Below, piece after piece: positions 53,340 to 63,062 of a stretch of DNA of 64,000 nt; the first letter of the stretch is position 1; each line of letters starts with the position of its first letter. The translations under genes and the position numbers were made by a program. A model generated the notes under the pieces. The model made no database searches, was not told the DNA's origin, and saw only the letters and a list, made by a program, of their open reading frames with translations. The stretch comes from Mucilaginibacter gossypii (GTDB lineage Bacteria; Bacteroidota; Bacteroidia; Sphingobacteriales; Sphingobacteriaceae), in assembly GCF_900100945.1 (NCBI RefSeq), contig NZ_FNCG01000004.1, forward strand, positions 248,001-312,000. The letters are read 5' to 3'.

Positions 53340-53428
53340 TTATTAAAGGCAAAATTATAAAATATGGTTGATTACCTTGCATCAGCATACTGTAATAAAC
53401 GCTATAAATTAAATTTATTTCAAAACCT

Positions 53429-54412
53429 ATGCGCGTTCCATACCAAAAACTTAAAGCCGAATTTGAAAGGGTACTATTAAGTATTGATTTGCCGCTTGAA
53501 AAAGCCCGGCAATGCGCCGCCATTTTTGCCGCCAACAGCAGGGATGGTGTTTACAGTCATGGCCTTAACCGGTTTCCTGCTTTTGTACAAACTGTAAAGG
53601 AAGGCTTGTTTAAACCGGATGCGGAAGCTGTAATGGTAAACAATCTGGGCGCAATTGAGCAATGGAACGGCAATTTTGGTCTGGGCATGTTAAACGCAAA
53701 CAGGTGCATGAGACGGGCTATTGAACTGGCCGGGGAGTACGGCATCGGCTGTGTAGCTATCAAAAATACCAACCACTGGATGCGTGGTGGCACTTATGGA
53801 TTACAGGCGGCTGATGCCGGATTTATAGGCATCTGTTTTACAAACACCATTGCCAATCTGCCGCCCTGGGGTGGGCTCGACCCGCGGCTTGGTAATAATC
53901 CGTTGGTTATAGCGGTGCCGCGTAAGGGTGGGCATATCCTGCTGGACATGGCTATTTCACAATACTCGGTAGGTAAGCTAATGGAAAGCAAATCGCAAAA
54001 TAAACGTTTGCCATTGCCCGGCGGCTATGATCAAGAAGGGAATTTAAGTACTGATGCCGATGCCATTTTGCAGTCAAAGCGGATGCTGCCCATTGGCTTT
54101 TGGAAAGGGTCGGGTTTATCGCTGATGCTTGATCTGCTGGCGACCTTATTAAGCCGCGGAAAATCTACCTCAAAAATCAGCGAACACGAAAAGGAGTGGG
54201 GCGTATCGCAAGTGTTTATCTGCCTGAAAACAGGCACTGAGCAAAATGAGCGTTTAATAAATGAAATCCTGGGCTACACCAAAAGCAGCAATCCTGTTGA
54301 TGGTGAACAGGTTTCATACCCTGGCGAAAATATGCTGAAAACCAGAGAACGAAATTTATTGGAAGGTATTCCGGTTGATGAGGAGATTTGGAAGAGGGTA
54401 TTGGCGATGTGA
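53429..54412 (+). CDS. YiaK-type 2,3-diketo-L-gulonate / malate-lactate dehydrogenase
   Basis: A 327-aa NAD(P)H dehydrogenase of the Ldh_2 (malate/L-lactate, YiaK) family. The signature SRDGVYSHGLNRFPAFV contains the catalytic His; substrate residues lie in KNTNHWMRGGTYGLQA and LLDMAISQYSVGKL. The closest named member I recognise is 3-dehydro-L-gulonate 2-dehydrogenase. No other sugar-acid genes are adjacent, so the substrate is uncertain. Confidence 0.85.
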   Translation: MRVPYQKLKAEFERVLLSIDLPLEKARQCAAIFAANSRDGVYSHGLNRFPAFVQTVKEGLFKPDAEAVMVNNLGAIEQWNGNFGLGMLNANRCMRRAIELAGEYGIGCVAIKNTNHWMRGGTYGLQAADAGFIGICFTNTIANLPPWGGLDPRLGNNPLVIAVPRKGGHILLDMAISQYSVGKLMESKSQNKRLPLPGGYDQEGNLSTDADAILQSKRMLPIGFWKGSGLSLMLDLLATLLSRGKSTSKISEHEKEWGVSQVFICLKTGTEQNERLINEILGYTKSSNPVDGEQVSYPGENMLKTRERNLLEGIPVDEEIWKRVLAM

Positions 54413-54436
54413 ACCGATGGATTGACTACTGATAAA

Positions 54437-55162
54437 TTACCCTACCATCATTCCTTCAAATTTTTCCCAAAAGCCATCCCGTGGTACAGGAGCGATAATA
54501 GCAACTGGTTCGTTTTTTACCGGATGTACAAAAGTTAACTTGCGTGCATGCAGGCAAATGCTTTTACGCAGGCTGCCGCGGGGATAGCCATATTTATTAT
54601 CGCCCACAATAGGACAACCCAAAGTTGAAAGCTGTACCCTGATCTGGTGCGGGCGGCCGGTTATCGGGTCTACTTCAATTAAATAATACCCGTTTAGTTC
54701 GCCAACTAATTTATAGCTCAGTTCAGATCGTAAGCTACCCTGAACTTCTCGGTCATGGGCTTTGGTTACATTTTTTTGCGAGTTTTTTACCAGCCAATGT
54801 ACCAGGGTGCCTTCTTCGGGAAATGGTTTTTTGCGCACTACTGCATAATAGGTTTTATGCATTTCGCGGGCTTTAAACATTTTGTTGATCCGGTCGAGTG
54901 CTTTACTGGTTTTGGCAAACAGGATCACGCCGCTTACCGGTCTGTCCAGCCGGTGCACTACGCCTAAAAACGCACCGTTGGGCTTGCTGTATTTTTGGGC
55001 GATGTATTTTTTTACTTTTTCGTCCAAGGGCTCATCGCCGGTTTCATCAACCTGTACAATGTCTCCTGCGCGTTTATTTATGGCAATAAGATGGTTGTCC
55101 TCATAAAGAACATCTTTATCGGTAATATCATTGCTGCTGTAATTAAATTCAGGACGGGCCAT
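54437..55162 (-). CDS. RluA-family pseudouridine synthase
   Basis: The 241-aa enzyme lacks an S4 domain and starts directly with the catalytic fold: VLYEDNHLIAINKRAGDIVQ, the catalytic Asp in VVHRLDRPVSGVILFAKTSK, and GRPHQIRVQLSTLGCPIVGD. It isomerises uridine in rRNA or tRNA; the exact target site cannot be told. Standing alone. Confidence 0.92.
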   Translation of the reverse strand: MARPEFNYSSNDITDKDVLYEDNHLIAINKRAGDIVQVDETGDEPLDEKVKKYIAQKYSKPNGAFLGVVHRLDRPVSGVILFAKTSKALDRINKMFKAREMHKTYYAVVRKKPFPEEGTLVHWLVKNSQKNVTKAHDREVQGSLRSELSYKLVGELNGYYLIEVDPITGRPHQIRVQLSTLGCPIVGDNKYGYPRGSLRKSICLHARKLTFVHPVKNEPVAIIAPVPRDGFWEKFEGMMVG

Positions 55163-55173
55163 TGTGTTTGGTT

Positions 55174-55247
55174 AATGGTCGATAGTCCATGGTCCATGGC
55201 TGTTTAGCAATTTTTTTGCTATGGACTCTCGACCATGGACTATGGAC
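55174..55247. repeat. CCATGGACTATGG-family inverted repeat between panB and the RluA gene
   Basis: GGTCGATAGTCCATGGTCC faces GACCATGGACTATGGAC around a T-run loop. Same family as 22854-22926 and the segment in ispG. Confidence 0.7.
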
Positions 55248-55251
55248 TTTT

Positions 55252-56067
55252 CTAATACTGTTCCTTCTCGTTAGGGAAACTGTTGCTTTTTACGTCGGAG
55301 TTGTAATTTTTGATTGCGTCGTGCATGATATCATACAGGTTGGAGTACTGGCGTAAAAACCGAGGTTTAAAGCCTTTATTAATCCCCAGCATATCATGAA
55401 TTACCAATACCTGGCCGTCGCAATGCTGACCTGCGCCAATACCTATTGTTGGGATCTGCAGGCTATCGGATACCTCCTGGGCCAGTTTGGCCGGGATCTT
55501 TTCCAATACAATACCAAAGCAGCCAAGTTCCTGGAGTTTAAGGGCATCATCACGCAGTTTTTGTGCCTCGGCTTCATGTTTGGCGCGTACGGTGTACGTT
55601 CCGAATTTATATATGGATTGCGGTGTAAGGCCAAGGTGCCCCATTACCGGGATGCCGGCGGTTAAGATCCTGCTAACGGATTCGGCAATTTCAACACCTC
55701 CTTCAATTTTGACGGCATGCGCCCCGGCTTCCTTCATAATGCGGATAGCTGAGTTCAGCGCTTCCTTTGAGTTGCCTTGGTATGATCCAAAAGGCAGATC
55801 GACAACCACCAATGCACGTTTGGCCGCACGTACCACAGATGATGCATGATAGATCATCTGGTCGAGCGTTATAGGCAGCGTAGTTTCGTGACCGGCCATC
55901 ACATTGGAGGCCGAATCACCAACAAGGATGATATCAGTCCCGGCATCGTCAACTATGGTAGCCATCGAATAGTCATATGCAGTAAGCATAGAGATCTTTT
56001 CGCCACGAACCTTCATCTCCTGGATGGTGTTGGTGGTGATACGCTTTATTTCTTTATTTACAGACAT
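55252..56067 (-). CDS. panB: 3-methyl-2-oxobutanoate hydroxymethyltransferase
   Basis: PanB makes ketopantoate for pantothenate and CoA synthesis. The 271-aa TIM-barrel protein has metal ligands in [13 protein letters not shown] and DLPFGSYQ, the catalytic Glu in [15 protein letters not shown] and the motif [10 protein letters not shown]. panC and panD are not adjacent in this window. Confidence 0.96.
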   Translation of the reverse strand: MSVNKEIKRITTNTIQEMKVRGEKISMLTAYDYSMATIVDDAGTDIILVGDSASNVMAGHETTLPITLDQMIYHASSVVRAAKRALVVVDLPFGSYQGNSKEALNSAIRIMKEAGAHAVKIEGGVEIAESVSRILTAGIPVMGHLGLTPQSIYKFGTYTVRAKHEAEAQKLRDDALKLQELGCFGIVLEKIPAKLAQEVSDSLQIPTIGIGAGQHCDGQVLVIHDMLGINKGFKPRFLRQYSNLYDIMHDAIKNYNSDVKSNSFPNEKEQY

Positions 56068-56089
56068 TGATAAATGTGTTATCGCAATG

Positions 56090-56097
56090 CAAAGGTA
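56090..56097 (-). promoter_or_regulatory. -7 promoter box of panB
   Basis: Minus strand TACCTTTG, exact TAnnTTTG, 22 bp before the ATG. Confidence 0.5.
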
Positions 56098-56099
56098 AG

Positions 56100-56300
56100 C
56101 ATGATTTCGGATTTTGGAATTTCGATTTCGGATGTGAGATTTTTTGATTTTGGATTTCGGAATTTCGATTTCGGATTTTTCTATTTTTTGATTTGTTATT
56201 TTGATTGGCGGGGAGCGTATTCATTACTAATAAATCCGAAATCCCACATTCGAAATCCGAAATCAAAATAAATCCGAAATCTCACATTCGAAATCCGAAA
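56100..56300. repeat. GATTTCGGAT / ATCCGAAATC inverted repeat cluster
   Basis: The left part repeats GATTTCGGATTTTGG, TTTCGATTTCGGATG and similar; the right part repeats AATCCGAAATCCCAC and ATTCGAAATCCGAAATC. Together they form a long, imperfect palindrome lying between the panB and carA promoters. Single words also occur at 15790-15835. No gene in 56068-56418. Confidence 0.8.
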
Positions 56301-56308
56301 TTATTTTC

Positions 56309-56316
56309 TACTTTTG
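56309..56316 (+). promoter_or_regulatory. -7 promoter box of carA
   Basis: TACTTTTG, exact TAnnTTTG, right after the repeat cluster; leader of about 98 nt to the ATG at 56419. Confidence 0.45.
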
Positions 56317-56418
56317 CGCCGTGAATCCGGAAGTTCCTTACTTCATTATTTCTATCAGTTTTCACGGGGCTTTGAACCAGGCAATCCGATCATTTAACCC
56401 TTTCAATTTTTTTAAGCG

Positions 56419-57519
56419 ATGAATTATTTCACCAAATTACCGGCTATATTGCTGCTTGCCGACGGCACTGTTTTTTACGGTAAAGCTGCGGGCAAAATGG
56501 GTACTACCACCGGCGAGATTTGTTTTAATACCGGCATGACCGGCTACCAGGAAATTTTTACCGACCCTTCATACTTTGGGCAAATTATGGTAACCACCAA
56601 TGCGCACATTGGTAACTACGGTATTGCTAATGAAGAGGTGGAATCGGGTAGGATCCAGATTGCAGGTCTTGTTTGTAAAAATTATAACATTGCCTACAGC
56701 CGTAAACAGGCCGATGAATCGATACAGGATTATTTCCAGGAGCAAAATATTGTAGGTATTTCTGATATCGATACCCGTCAGCTTGTTCGTCACATTCGTG
56801 ATAAAGGCGCTATGAACGCAATCATCTCTTCGGAAATATTGGATCTGGATGAGTTGAAAGCAAAGCTTGACCTGGTACCTTCAATGGATGGCCTTGAGCT
56901 TTCATCACAGGTAACAACTACCGAAACTTATACTTTTGGCAGCGAGGATGCTCCTTACCGTGTAGCGGTACTTGATCTTGGTGTAAAGAAAAACATCCTT
57001 CGCAATTTTGATTCGCGCGATGTTTACGCCAAAGTGTTCCCGGCAAAAACAACCTACGCCGAAATGGAAAAAGATTTTGCTCCAACAGGTTACTTCATCT
57101 CAAATGGCCCCGGCGACCCCGCTGCTATGCCTTACGCAGTTGAAACTGTAAAGGAAATTTTAGCTGCCGATAAGCCAATGTTCGGGATTTGCTTAGGTCA
57201 CCAGTTATTGGCTTTGGCTAACGATATCCCAACTCAAAAAATGTTTAACGGTCACCGTGGCTTAAACCACCCGGTAAAGAATATCATCATTAACCATTGC
57301 GAGGTTACTTCACAAAACCACGGTTTTGGTGTAGTGCCGGAAGCTGTACGCGCTTCGGATAAGGTAGAGATCACCCACGTTAACTTGAACGATCATTCTA
57401 TCGAAGGTATTCGTGTAAAAGGCAAAAAAGCTTTCTCGGTACAATATCACCCGGAATCGTCACCTGGCCCGCATGATTCAAGGTATTTGTTTGATGACTT
57501 TATCAAGCTGATGAAATAA
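56419..57519 (+). CDS. carA: carbamoyl-phosphate synthase small subunit
   Basis: CarA supplies ammonia from glutamine to CarB for carbamoyl phosphate (pyrimidines, arginine). The 366-aa protein has the N-terminal CPSase small-chain domain (MTGYQEIFTDPSYFGQIM) and a class I glutamine amidotransferase domain with the nucleophile in FGICLGHQLLALA and the His-Glu pair in QYHPESSPGPHDSRYL. carB does not follow; it must be elsewhere. Confidence 0.96.
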   Translation: MNYFTKLPAILLLADGTVFYGKAAGKMGTTTGEICFNTGMTGYQEIFTDPSYFGQIMVTTNAHIGNYGIANEEVESGRIQIAGLVCKNYNIAYSRKQADESIQDYFQEQNIVGISDIDTRQLVRHIRDKGAMNAIISSEILDLDELKAKLDLVPSMDGLELSSQVTTTETYTFGSEDAPYRVAVLDLGVKKNILRNFDSRDVYAKVFPAKTTYAEMEKDFAPTGYFISNGPGDPAAMPYAVETVKEILAADKPMFGICLGHQLLALANDIPTQKMFNGHRGLNHPVKNIIINHCEVTSQNHGFGVVPEAVRASDKVEITHVNLNDHSIEGIRVKGKKAFSVQYHPESSPGPHDSRYLFDDFIKLMK

Positions 57520-57558
57520 ATTTTGATTGTACCTGTACAGATTTTAACTGCGCAGATG

Positions 57559-57600
57559 CCCGAAAGCCTTTCAATTTAGTTTGGAAGGCTTTTTTATTTT
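57559..57600 (+). terminator. intrinsic terminator of carA
   Basis: AAAGCCTTTC pairs with GGAAGGCTT (one mismatch), followed by T6 and a T-rich tail. Confidence 0.8.
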
Positions 57601-57642
57601 TCATAATTCCTTTCTAAATTAGTTGTTATATCCGCCTGAATT

Positions 57643-58137
57643 ATGAAGAAATCCATTAATCTGCTCCTTACAGCAGAAGAAAAAGCTATTCTCCGGGCTC
57701 AAAAAACCAAGATTGCCGATCTCCTTACCTTCGCCCCGGATGAAGTTGCAATGATATTAAATGCAGATGCCGAACGCGCCAGGGAGATAAATGCATTGAT
57801 TGAATTTCAAAGTATCCCATCATTAGGGATCAATTTTGCGACTGAGCTGATACAGCAAGGCTATTATTCTTTAGAACAATTAAAAGGCAAAGACCCTGTT
57901 GAACTGTTTAATGCGTTTGAGCGGCACGTAGGCGCCTGGGCCGATCCATGTGTGGAGGATTCATACCGATTATTATCACACTATATTAAGCATGGTGACA
58001 CCGGAAAAAGCTGGTGGAATTTTACTGCAGAGCGAAAAGCTTACCGGGCGAAACATGGTTTCCCGGCAAACCGACCGGCTAAGGCATGGTATGAGCTGCC
58101 GCAATATCGTAAGGGGAAGGAGTTTGTTGGGAGGTAA
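57643..58137 (+). CDS. Cdd1-like helix-hairpin-helix protein
   Basis: The 164-aa protein resembles the 'pathogenicity locus' Cdd1 family (PF11731): a helical HhH-like part (INALIEFQSIPSLGINFATE, then LIQQGYYSLEQLKGKDPVEL) and a Trp-rich C-terminus (HGDTGKSWWNFTAERKAYRA). HhH elements suggest DNA contact. It has no clear operon partner; function unknown despite the family name, which is historical. Confidence 0.75.
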   Translation: MKKSINLLLTAEEKAILRAQKTKIADLLTFAPDEVAMILNADAERAREINALIEFQSIPSLGINFATELIQQGYYSLEQLKGKDPVELFNAFERHVGAWADPCVEDSYRLLSHYIKHGDTGKSWWNFTAERKAYRAKHGFPANRPAKAWYELPQYRKGKEFVGR

Positions 58138-58165
58138 GTAATTGAGATGCATTGTATTCAAAAAA

Positions 58166-58279
58166 GATGTCATTGCGAGCGTAGCGCGGCAATCGCACGG
58201 AAGCTTAGCCGCTCTGTATAGCATGCGATTGCCACGTCGCTCCCGGCGCTTTACCCATGCGACTCCTCGCAATGACATC
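58166..58279. repeat. 114-bp palindromic element, GTCATTGCGAG family, copy 2
   Basis: Ends GATGTCATTGCGAG and CTCGCAATGACATC are inverted. GGCAATCGCACGG and GCGATTGCC match inside. It is longer than copy 1 at 10081-10175 by an insertion near CTCCCGGCGCTTTACC. Confidence 0.8.
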
Positions 58280-58302
58280 GTTTTTATGTAAAATCAAGCC
58301 CA

Positions 58303-58338
58303 CAAAAAAACGCGAATGAGAAAATCATTCGCGTTTTT
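58303..58338. terminator. bidirectional terminator after rpoD
   Basis: ACGCGAATGA and TCATTCGCGT form a 10-bp perfect stem around GAAAA, with T5 on the plus side and seven A (T on the minus strand) on the other, ending rpoD. Confidence 0.9.
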
Positions 58339-58369
58339 ATTATAAAAACTCAGGCGGATATATCCTGGA

Positions 58370-59230
58370 TTAGTTTAAGTATGATTGCAACAGGTTTGAT
58401 TTTGAATTGTGACGTAAACGCATCAAAGCCTTGTCTTTCAACTGGCGAACACGCTCACGGGTTAAATCAAATTTTTCACCTATTTCCTCTAATGAGTGAG
58501 GTGCATGACCACCAAGGCCAAAGAATAACATCAGTACTTCACGGTCACGTTCGGCAAGGATACCTAACGAGCGTTTAATTTCCTGTGATAATGAATCAGC
58601 CATTACTTCAGTATCGGTTGCAGCATCAGAGCTGGCCAATACGTCAAGCAAGGTGTTTTCTTCACCCTGAATAAAAGGCGCGTCCATTGAAATCTGGCGA
58701 CCAGCATTATTCATCGAATCGGCAATTTTATCAACCGAAATTTCCAGGTTATCTGCAAGTTCTTCGGGAGTTGGCTGCCTTTCATATTCTTGCTCCAGTT
58801 TTGAAGCTGCTTTGTGTATCTTGCTCAATGAACCAATCTGGTTCAATGGTAAACGCACAATACGCGATTGCTCGGCAATGGCCGACAGGATTGACTGACG
58901 GATCCACCATACGGCATATGAAATAAATTTAAAGCCTTTGGTTTCGTCAAAGCGTTTTGCCGCTTTAATTAAACCAAGGTTTCCTTCGTTTATTAAGTCG
59001 CCCAGGGTAAGGCCCTGGTTTTGGTACTGCTTAGCAACCGATACCACAAAGCGAAGGTTTGTTTTTGTCAAACGTTCTAACGCTACCTGGTCGCCCTCAC
59101 GGATCTTTTGCGCCAGGATCACTTCCTCCTCAGCTGTGATCAAATCTACCTTGCCAATATCATGCAGGTATTTTTCGAGCGATGCCGATTCGCGGTTAGT
59201 GATTGATTGGGATATTTTAAGTTGTCTCAT
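58370..59230 (-). CDS. rpoD: primary sigma factor RpoD, short Bacteroidota type
   Basis: The 286-aa sigma-70 begins [20 protein letters not shown], then region 1.2 ([20 protein letters not shown]), region 2 ([40 protein letters not shown]), region 3 and region 4 ([20 protein letters not shown]). It lacks the non-conserved region of E. coli RpoD, as in all Bacteroidota, and recognises the TAnnTTTG/-33 TTG promoters used here. The leader to the box at 59481 is about 250 nt. Confidence 0.96.
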   Translation of the reverse strand: MRQLKISQSITNRESASLEKYLHDIGKVDLITAEEEVILAQKIREGDQVALERLTKTNLRFVVSVAKQYQNQGLTLGDLINEGNLGLIKAAKRFDETKGFKFISYAVWWIRQSILSAIAEQSRIVRLPLNQIGSLSKIHKAASKLEQEYERQPTPEELADNLEISVDKIADSMNNAGRQISMDAPFIQGEENTLLDVLASSDAATDTEVMADSLSQEIKRSLGILAERDREVLMLFFGLGGHAPHSLEEIGEKFDLTRERVRQLKDKALMRLRHNSKSNLLQSYLN

Positions 59231-59480
59231 TTTTTAATACAGATTATTAAGCTAAAAACGGTTCAATAAGATACATGTGCCGGGTTAAACAACCGGAGGT
59301 AAAACAGATTACATTAAACTTTGCTTCCTTCTTTATTTGTGAACCCGGGATAGTATTTATTTAAAACGAGGGTTTGCTACTGATATTATTGCTGTAAGGA
59401 GCGAGCGGTTTAAAAGTTTTTTAAATAATGTGCTAACCAATTAAATGTTTAATCAACATATTACCCTATAATGAACAGCA
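59231..59480 (-). other. long rpoD leader region without a gene
   Basis: The transcript expected from the box at 59481-59488 would have a leader of about 245 nt. It contains CCGGTTG facing AACCCGG (59279-59298), a possible hairpin, and no reading frame of note. The remainder of 59231-59562 is AT-rich. Confidence 0.4.
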
Positions 59481-59488
59481 CAAAGGTA
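59481..59488 (-). promoter_or_regulatory. -7 promoter box upstream of rpoD
   Basis: Minus strand TACCTTTG, exact TAnnTTTG match, the only one in the gap on this strand. Confidence 0.5.
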
Positions 59489-59562
59489 AGCATTTATTTG
59501 CTATTATAGTGTCATTTAAACACCATGAAAATAAGGTTAATGTGAAGATTTTTGAACTTAAA

Positions 59563-62073
59563 CTAATCTTGTTTAGGTTCGGGCGCTTGTTGGGTGTCAT
59601 CTGTCTTCTGCTCATCATCATCTGTTTTTGTTTTTTTATGGTTTTTGTTCCACTTAATTTTTATTTTACCTTCATCGCCATCGGTGGCGAGGATGTGTAA
59701 AACAATGCCTTTCATACGTTTTTTATTACGTTCGGTTTCATCTGCTATTTTGCTATCATTCTTCGGGTTTCGTAGCGGTACATCAAGTGCAATGTTAGTA
59801 CCCCGCGATAGCGAATAAGTGCCCTCAACGTCCATATTGAGCACGCTGGAGTTAATTTGCATCGGCGCAATTTTAATTTTATCGCCATCAAGATCAAACC
59901 GGGCTTTTAAATCGCCAAATGTTATGTTATCGAGATCGCGAAAAGGGAAGGCAAATTTGCCTACGCTTTTTATGGGCGCAAAGTTCACCAATGCACCATC
60001 GGTTAAATTAACCTGTGCAAATCCTTTTATTGATTTCGGTACCAGGTCGCCGGTGTTTTTGATCCCGCCTTTAATATCAACCCTTGCCGAAAGAAAACCC
60101 CGCAAGTTATCGCTGGTAAAATCCTTGAGACCGAAATTGTTAAACGATGCAAAGAAAGTATTAGTATTTACGTGGTTAATAGTTGTGCTAATTGCAAAAT
60201 TATTGGTTGGCCCCTGCAGTACCAGGCCGCTTAAACTCAATGATCCTCCCGAACTTTTAAGGCTTACATTGCGCATTTTCATGGTATTGTCGGCCAGTAA
60301 AATATCGGCGTTAACGTCTGTCGCCAAAAACTTTTTATAATATACTTTGGCTAAGCGCAGGTGAAGTTCGGCCTGCCCTTTATCAAAGGCGGTATTAAGT
60401 TGATTGGTAATTTTGGCATTGGACATCCTTTTGCCCGTTCCGCCGCTGCTTTTACTGCTTTCGTATCCGCGGTTGTTCAGGAAGCCTAAAAACTCGCCAA
60501 GATGTATCTGCGGACTGGTGATCTGCCATACAATCAAAATCTTTTGTGGATCGGTATAATACAGGTTGAGGAAATTGCTCACCTTACCCTGCATATACAC
60601 TACGCTACTGCCATTTTGCAGGCGGATATTATTTATGTAAAGATCTTTATCGGTAAATTTTAAGGCAATGGAGTTGTTTTTGAATACGAGTCCACGGGGG
60701 AGGTAATTTACATCTGCATTTTTTATATCTACATTACCGGTAACGAAGGGTTTAGTGAATTTGAAATTTACAATATCGGCTTTATAGGCCAGTTTTAAAT
60801 CAACAATGCCTTTGGTAAATTTCAGGCTTTCATCGCCAATAACCGGGTTAAGTTTGGTAACGGGAAAGCGCGATCTGAAAATCCCGGTGGCCACCGGTGT
60901 ATTCAGGTTGTTGATAAATGCGGTATCAATAGTAAATGGAATATTCTTATAGCTGCCGTTAAAATGATAAAGCTTTATAACCGAGTTATCGTCATTTAAA
61001 CCTTTGCCATTGATATAGTTATTACTGAATACGCCATTAAAACTACAATTTTCAATAGTACCTCCACGGGTTTTCAATATGTTATCTTTTACTTTAGCCG
61101 TAACATAAATGGATGGATCGCCGCCGCCGCCAAAGCTTCCCTTCAGGTCGCAGGTAACATCAATTGGCTTTGTAAGATCGAACATTTTGAGGCTTTTGGT
61201 AATGTTGGCAGCCAGTAGGTTTGCAGCATCGTTCCACAAAATTTCATCCACTTTGAGGTTGATGGTGAAATCGGTTTCGGGCGATTTAAGATTAAACTGT
61301 GCACCTACAGTAAATGGGTTATCGCCAATGTTTAATGTATTGGGAGCTAGGTTAATGACCTGCGATGCATAATCATAACTGATATCAAAATGGCCTTTTA
61401 AAAGCCTGTTTTTCATAAAGCTTCCCTTTTTTGTATTGAAGGAAAAGCTATTTGCCATGGTATTTAAGTCGATATCGGCGTTCCACCCTTTAGCAGGATA
61501 CTCCATTCTACCCTGAATATCGTTAACTGCAAATTTAAACAGTTTGTAAGCATGACGGTCGTCAACAACAAAGTTTACCTTGTTTAACGAAAACCTCCCA
61601 ATTTGTGTGGAAGAACTGGTTTGTTGCTTTTTCGGATCTTTTTCAACCTTAGGTTTTGCTTTAAATATCGAAGTATTGCTATAACCGGTGCTATCGGTAA
61701 ACAGGTCAATATCGGCATTGCTGATATCGATTTTATTGATTACCACTTCGCCCTTTAGAAGGGCCGAGGCATTTACGGATACTTCAAGGTCTTTGGCGGT
61801 AAGCAATGTATAATGATGTTGCGCCCAGCGGTTATCTTTCAGTACTACATCTTTCAGCTCGACAGACACCCCCGGAAAACCTTTAAATAATGTTGGATCA
61901 ATAGTGCCGATAGTTAGCGTGCCGTTCAGGTTTTTATTAAGCTCGGAGGTGATCATAGCAATCACCTTGTGTTTATTATTATTAACATAAACAGTAAGGG
62001 CAATAAACATAATTATAATTAAACCAACAAGCGCTCCGGCGATCTTTAAGGTTATCTTTAACCATTTCGGCAT
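59563..62073 (-). CDS. AsmA-family protein
   Basis: The 836-aa protein has an N-terminal helix (ITLKIAGALVGLIIIMFIAL) and a long beta-rich periplasmic part. It opens with the AsmA chorein-like motif (LNKNLNGTLTIGTIDPTLFK), and the AsmA C-terminal domain lies near residues 590-780 (LRGFLSARVDIKGGIKNTGD). The tail is rich in Lys, Asp and Glu (KKTKTDDDEQKTDD). AsmA-like proteins form bridges for phospholipid transport between membranes; here that is family inference. ATG 62073 is chosen; the TTG at 62079 precedes it. Confidence 0.9.
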   Translation of the reverse strand: MPKWLKITLKIAGALVGLIIIMFIALTVYVNNNKHKVIAMITSELNKNLNGTLTIGTIDPTLFKGFPGVSVELKDVVLKDNRWAQHHYTLLTAKDLEVSVNASALLKGEVVINKIDISNADIDLFTDSTGYSNTSIFKAKPKVEKDPKKQQTSSSTQIGRFSLNKVNFVVDDRHAYKLFKFAVNDIQGRMEYPAKGWNADIDLNTMANSFSFNTKKGSFMKNRLLKGHFDISYDYASQVINLAPNTLNIGDNPFTVGAQFNLKSPETDFTINLKVDEILWNDAANLLAANITKSLKMFDLTKPIDVTCDLKGSFGGGGDPSIYVTAKVKDNILKTRGGTIENCSFNGVFSNNYINGKGLNDDNSVIKLYHFNGSYKNIPFTIDTAFINNLNTPVATGIFRSRFPVTKLNPVIGDESLKFTKGIVDLKLAYKADIVNFKFTKPFVTGNVDIKNADVNYLPRGLVFKNNSIALKFTDKDLYINNIRLQNGSSVVYMQGKVSNFLNLYYTDPQKILIVWQITSPQIHLGEFLGFLNNRGYESSKSSGGTGKRMSNAKITNQLNTAFDKGQAELHLRLAKVYYKKFLATDVNADILLADNTMKMRNVSLKSSGGSLSLSGLVLQGPTNNFAISTTINHVNTNTFFASFNNFGLKDFTSDNLRGFLSARVDIKGGIKNTGDLVPKSIKGFAQVNLTDGALVNFAPIKSVGKFAFPFRDLDNITFGDLKARFDLDGDKIKIAPMQINSSVLNMDVEGTYSLSRGTNIALDVPLRNPKNDSKIADETERNKKRMKGIVLHILATDGDEGKIKIKWNKNHKKTKTDDDEQKTDDTQQAPEPKQD

Positions 62074-62215
62074 CTTCAACTAATTTATTGTTAAAGCGTT
62101 ATGGTTATATAATTGTTTGTATTGTAACATATAATTAACACACGGTATAGGAATAGGTAAATAAATCTGCAATAAGATACAATATTTTAAAGGTATAATC
62201 GGCTACATCAGTATC

Positions 62216-62890
62216 ATGGAAACAACTAATAAAATAAAAGTAATTGTCACAGGTGCTACCGGCATGGTAGGCGAGGGTGTATTGCACCAATGCTTATTGA
62301 GCGATAAGGTTGAAGCAGTATTAGTTATTAACCGTAAACCCTGCGGTGTAACACATCCTAAACTAAAGGAAATTATACATGCTGATTTTTTTAACCTCAA
62401 ACCCATTCAGGATCAGTTAGAAGGTTACAATGCCTGCTTTTTTTGTTTAGGCGTTTCATCGGTAGGGATGAGCGAAGAAGCTTATTATAAAGTAACTTAC
62501 CTGCTCACTATGCACGTGGCCGAAATTTTGAGCCGCATAAATCCGGATATGACCTTTTGTTATGTATCTGGTGCCGGTACTGACAGTACAGAAAAAGGCC
62601 GCAGTATGTGGGCCCGGGTAAAAGGCAAAACCGAAAATGATTTGATGAAGCTGCCCTTCAAACAGGTATTCAACTTCAGGCCGGGATTTATGAAAAGCTT
62701 TAATGGGGCAAAAAATACATTGCCGTTTTATAAATACATCAGTTGGATGTACCCCATAGGCCGCCTTATTTACCCAAAGGGTTTTATTACGCTGGAGGAA
62801 GTTGGCAAAGCCATGATCAATACGGTAAACCGCGGTGCTGGTCGCTGGATATTAGATGGAAAAGATATTGTTGCCATGGCGAATAGCTAA
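62216..62890 (+). CDS. NAD(P)-binding epimerase-like oxidoreductase
   Basis: The 224-aa Rossmann protein has the dinucleotide motif VTGATGMVGEGVL at its N-terminus, a middle segment ACFFCLGVSSVGMSEEAYYK and FCYVSGAGTD. It resembles short atypical SDRs such as HTATIP2-like proteins. A clear YxxxK pair is missing, typical of atypical SDRs. Substrate unknown. Divergent from the AsmA gene. Confidence 0.83.
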   Translation: METTNKIKVIVTGATGMVGEGVLHQCLLSDKVEAVLVINRKPCGVTHPKLKEIIHADFFNLKPIQDQLEGYNACFFCLGVSSVGMSEEAYYKVTYLLTMHVAEILSRINPDMTFCYVSGAGTDSTEKGRSMWARVKGKTENDLMKLPFKQVFNFRPGFMKSFNGAKNTLPFYKYISWMYPIGRLIYPKGFITLEEVGKAMINTVNRGAGRWILDGKDIVAMANS

Positions 62891-63062
62891 TAGCGGGTAA
62901 TGATATATGGAGGAGGCCATCGTGTAAAACCCGATATATCGTAAATGTTGGGTAGTTGTATTTTGATTAATGTATTGATTAATAGTATTTTGTGTTTTTG
63001 GAGCAAGCTTTGAAATGGTACTGTTAACAGTATTATTTATGAAACTTAAACTCCAGCAAAAA

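Noticed and set aside
53477..53793. Minus-strand frames inside the YiaK-like gene.
   Set aside because: Shadows of a well-supported enzyme; composition without domain pattern.
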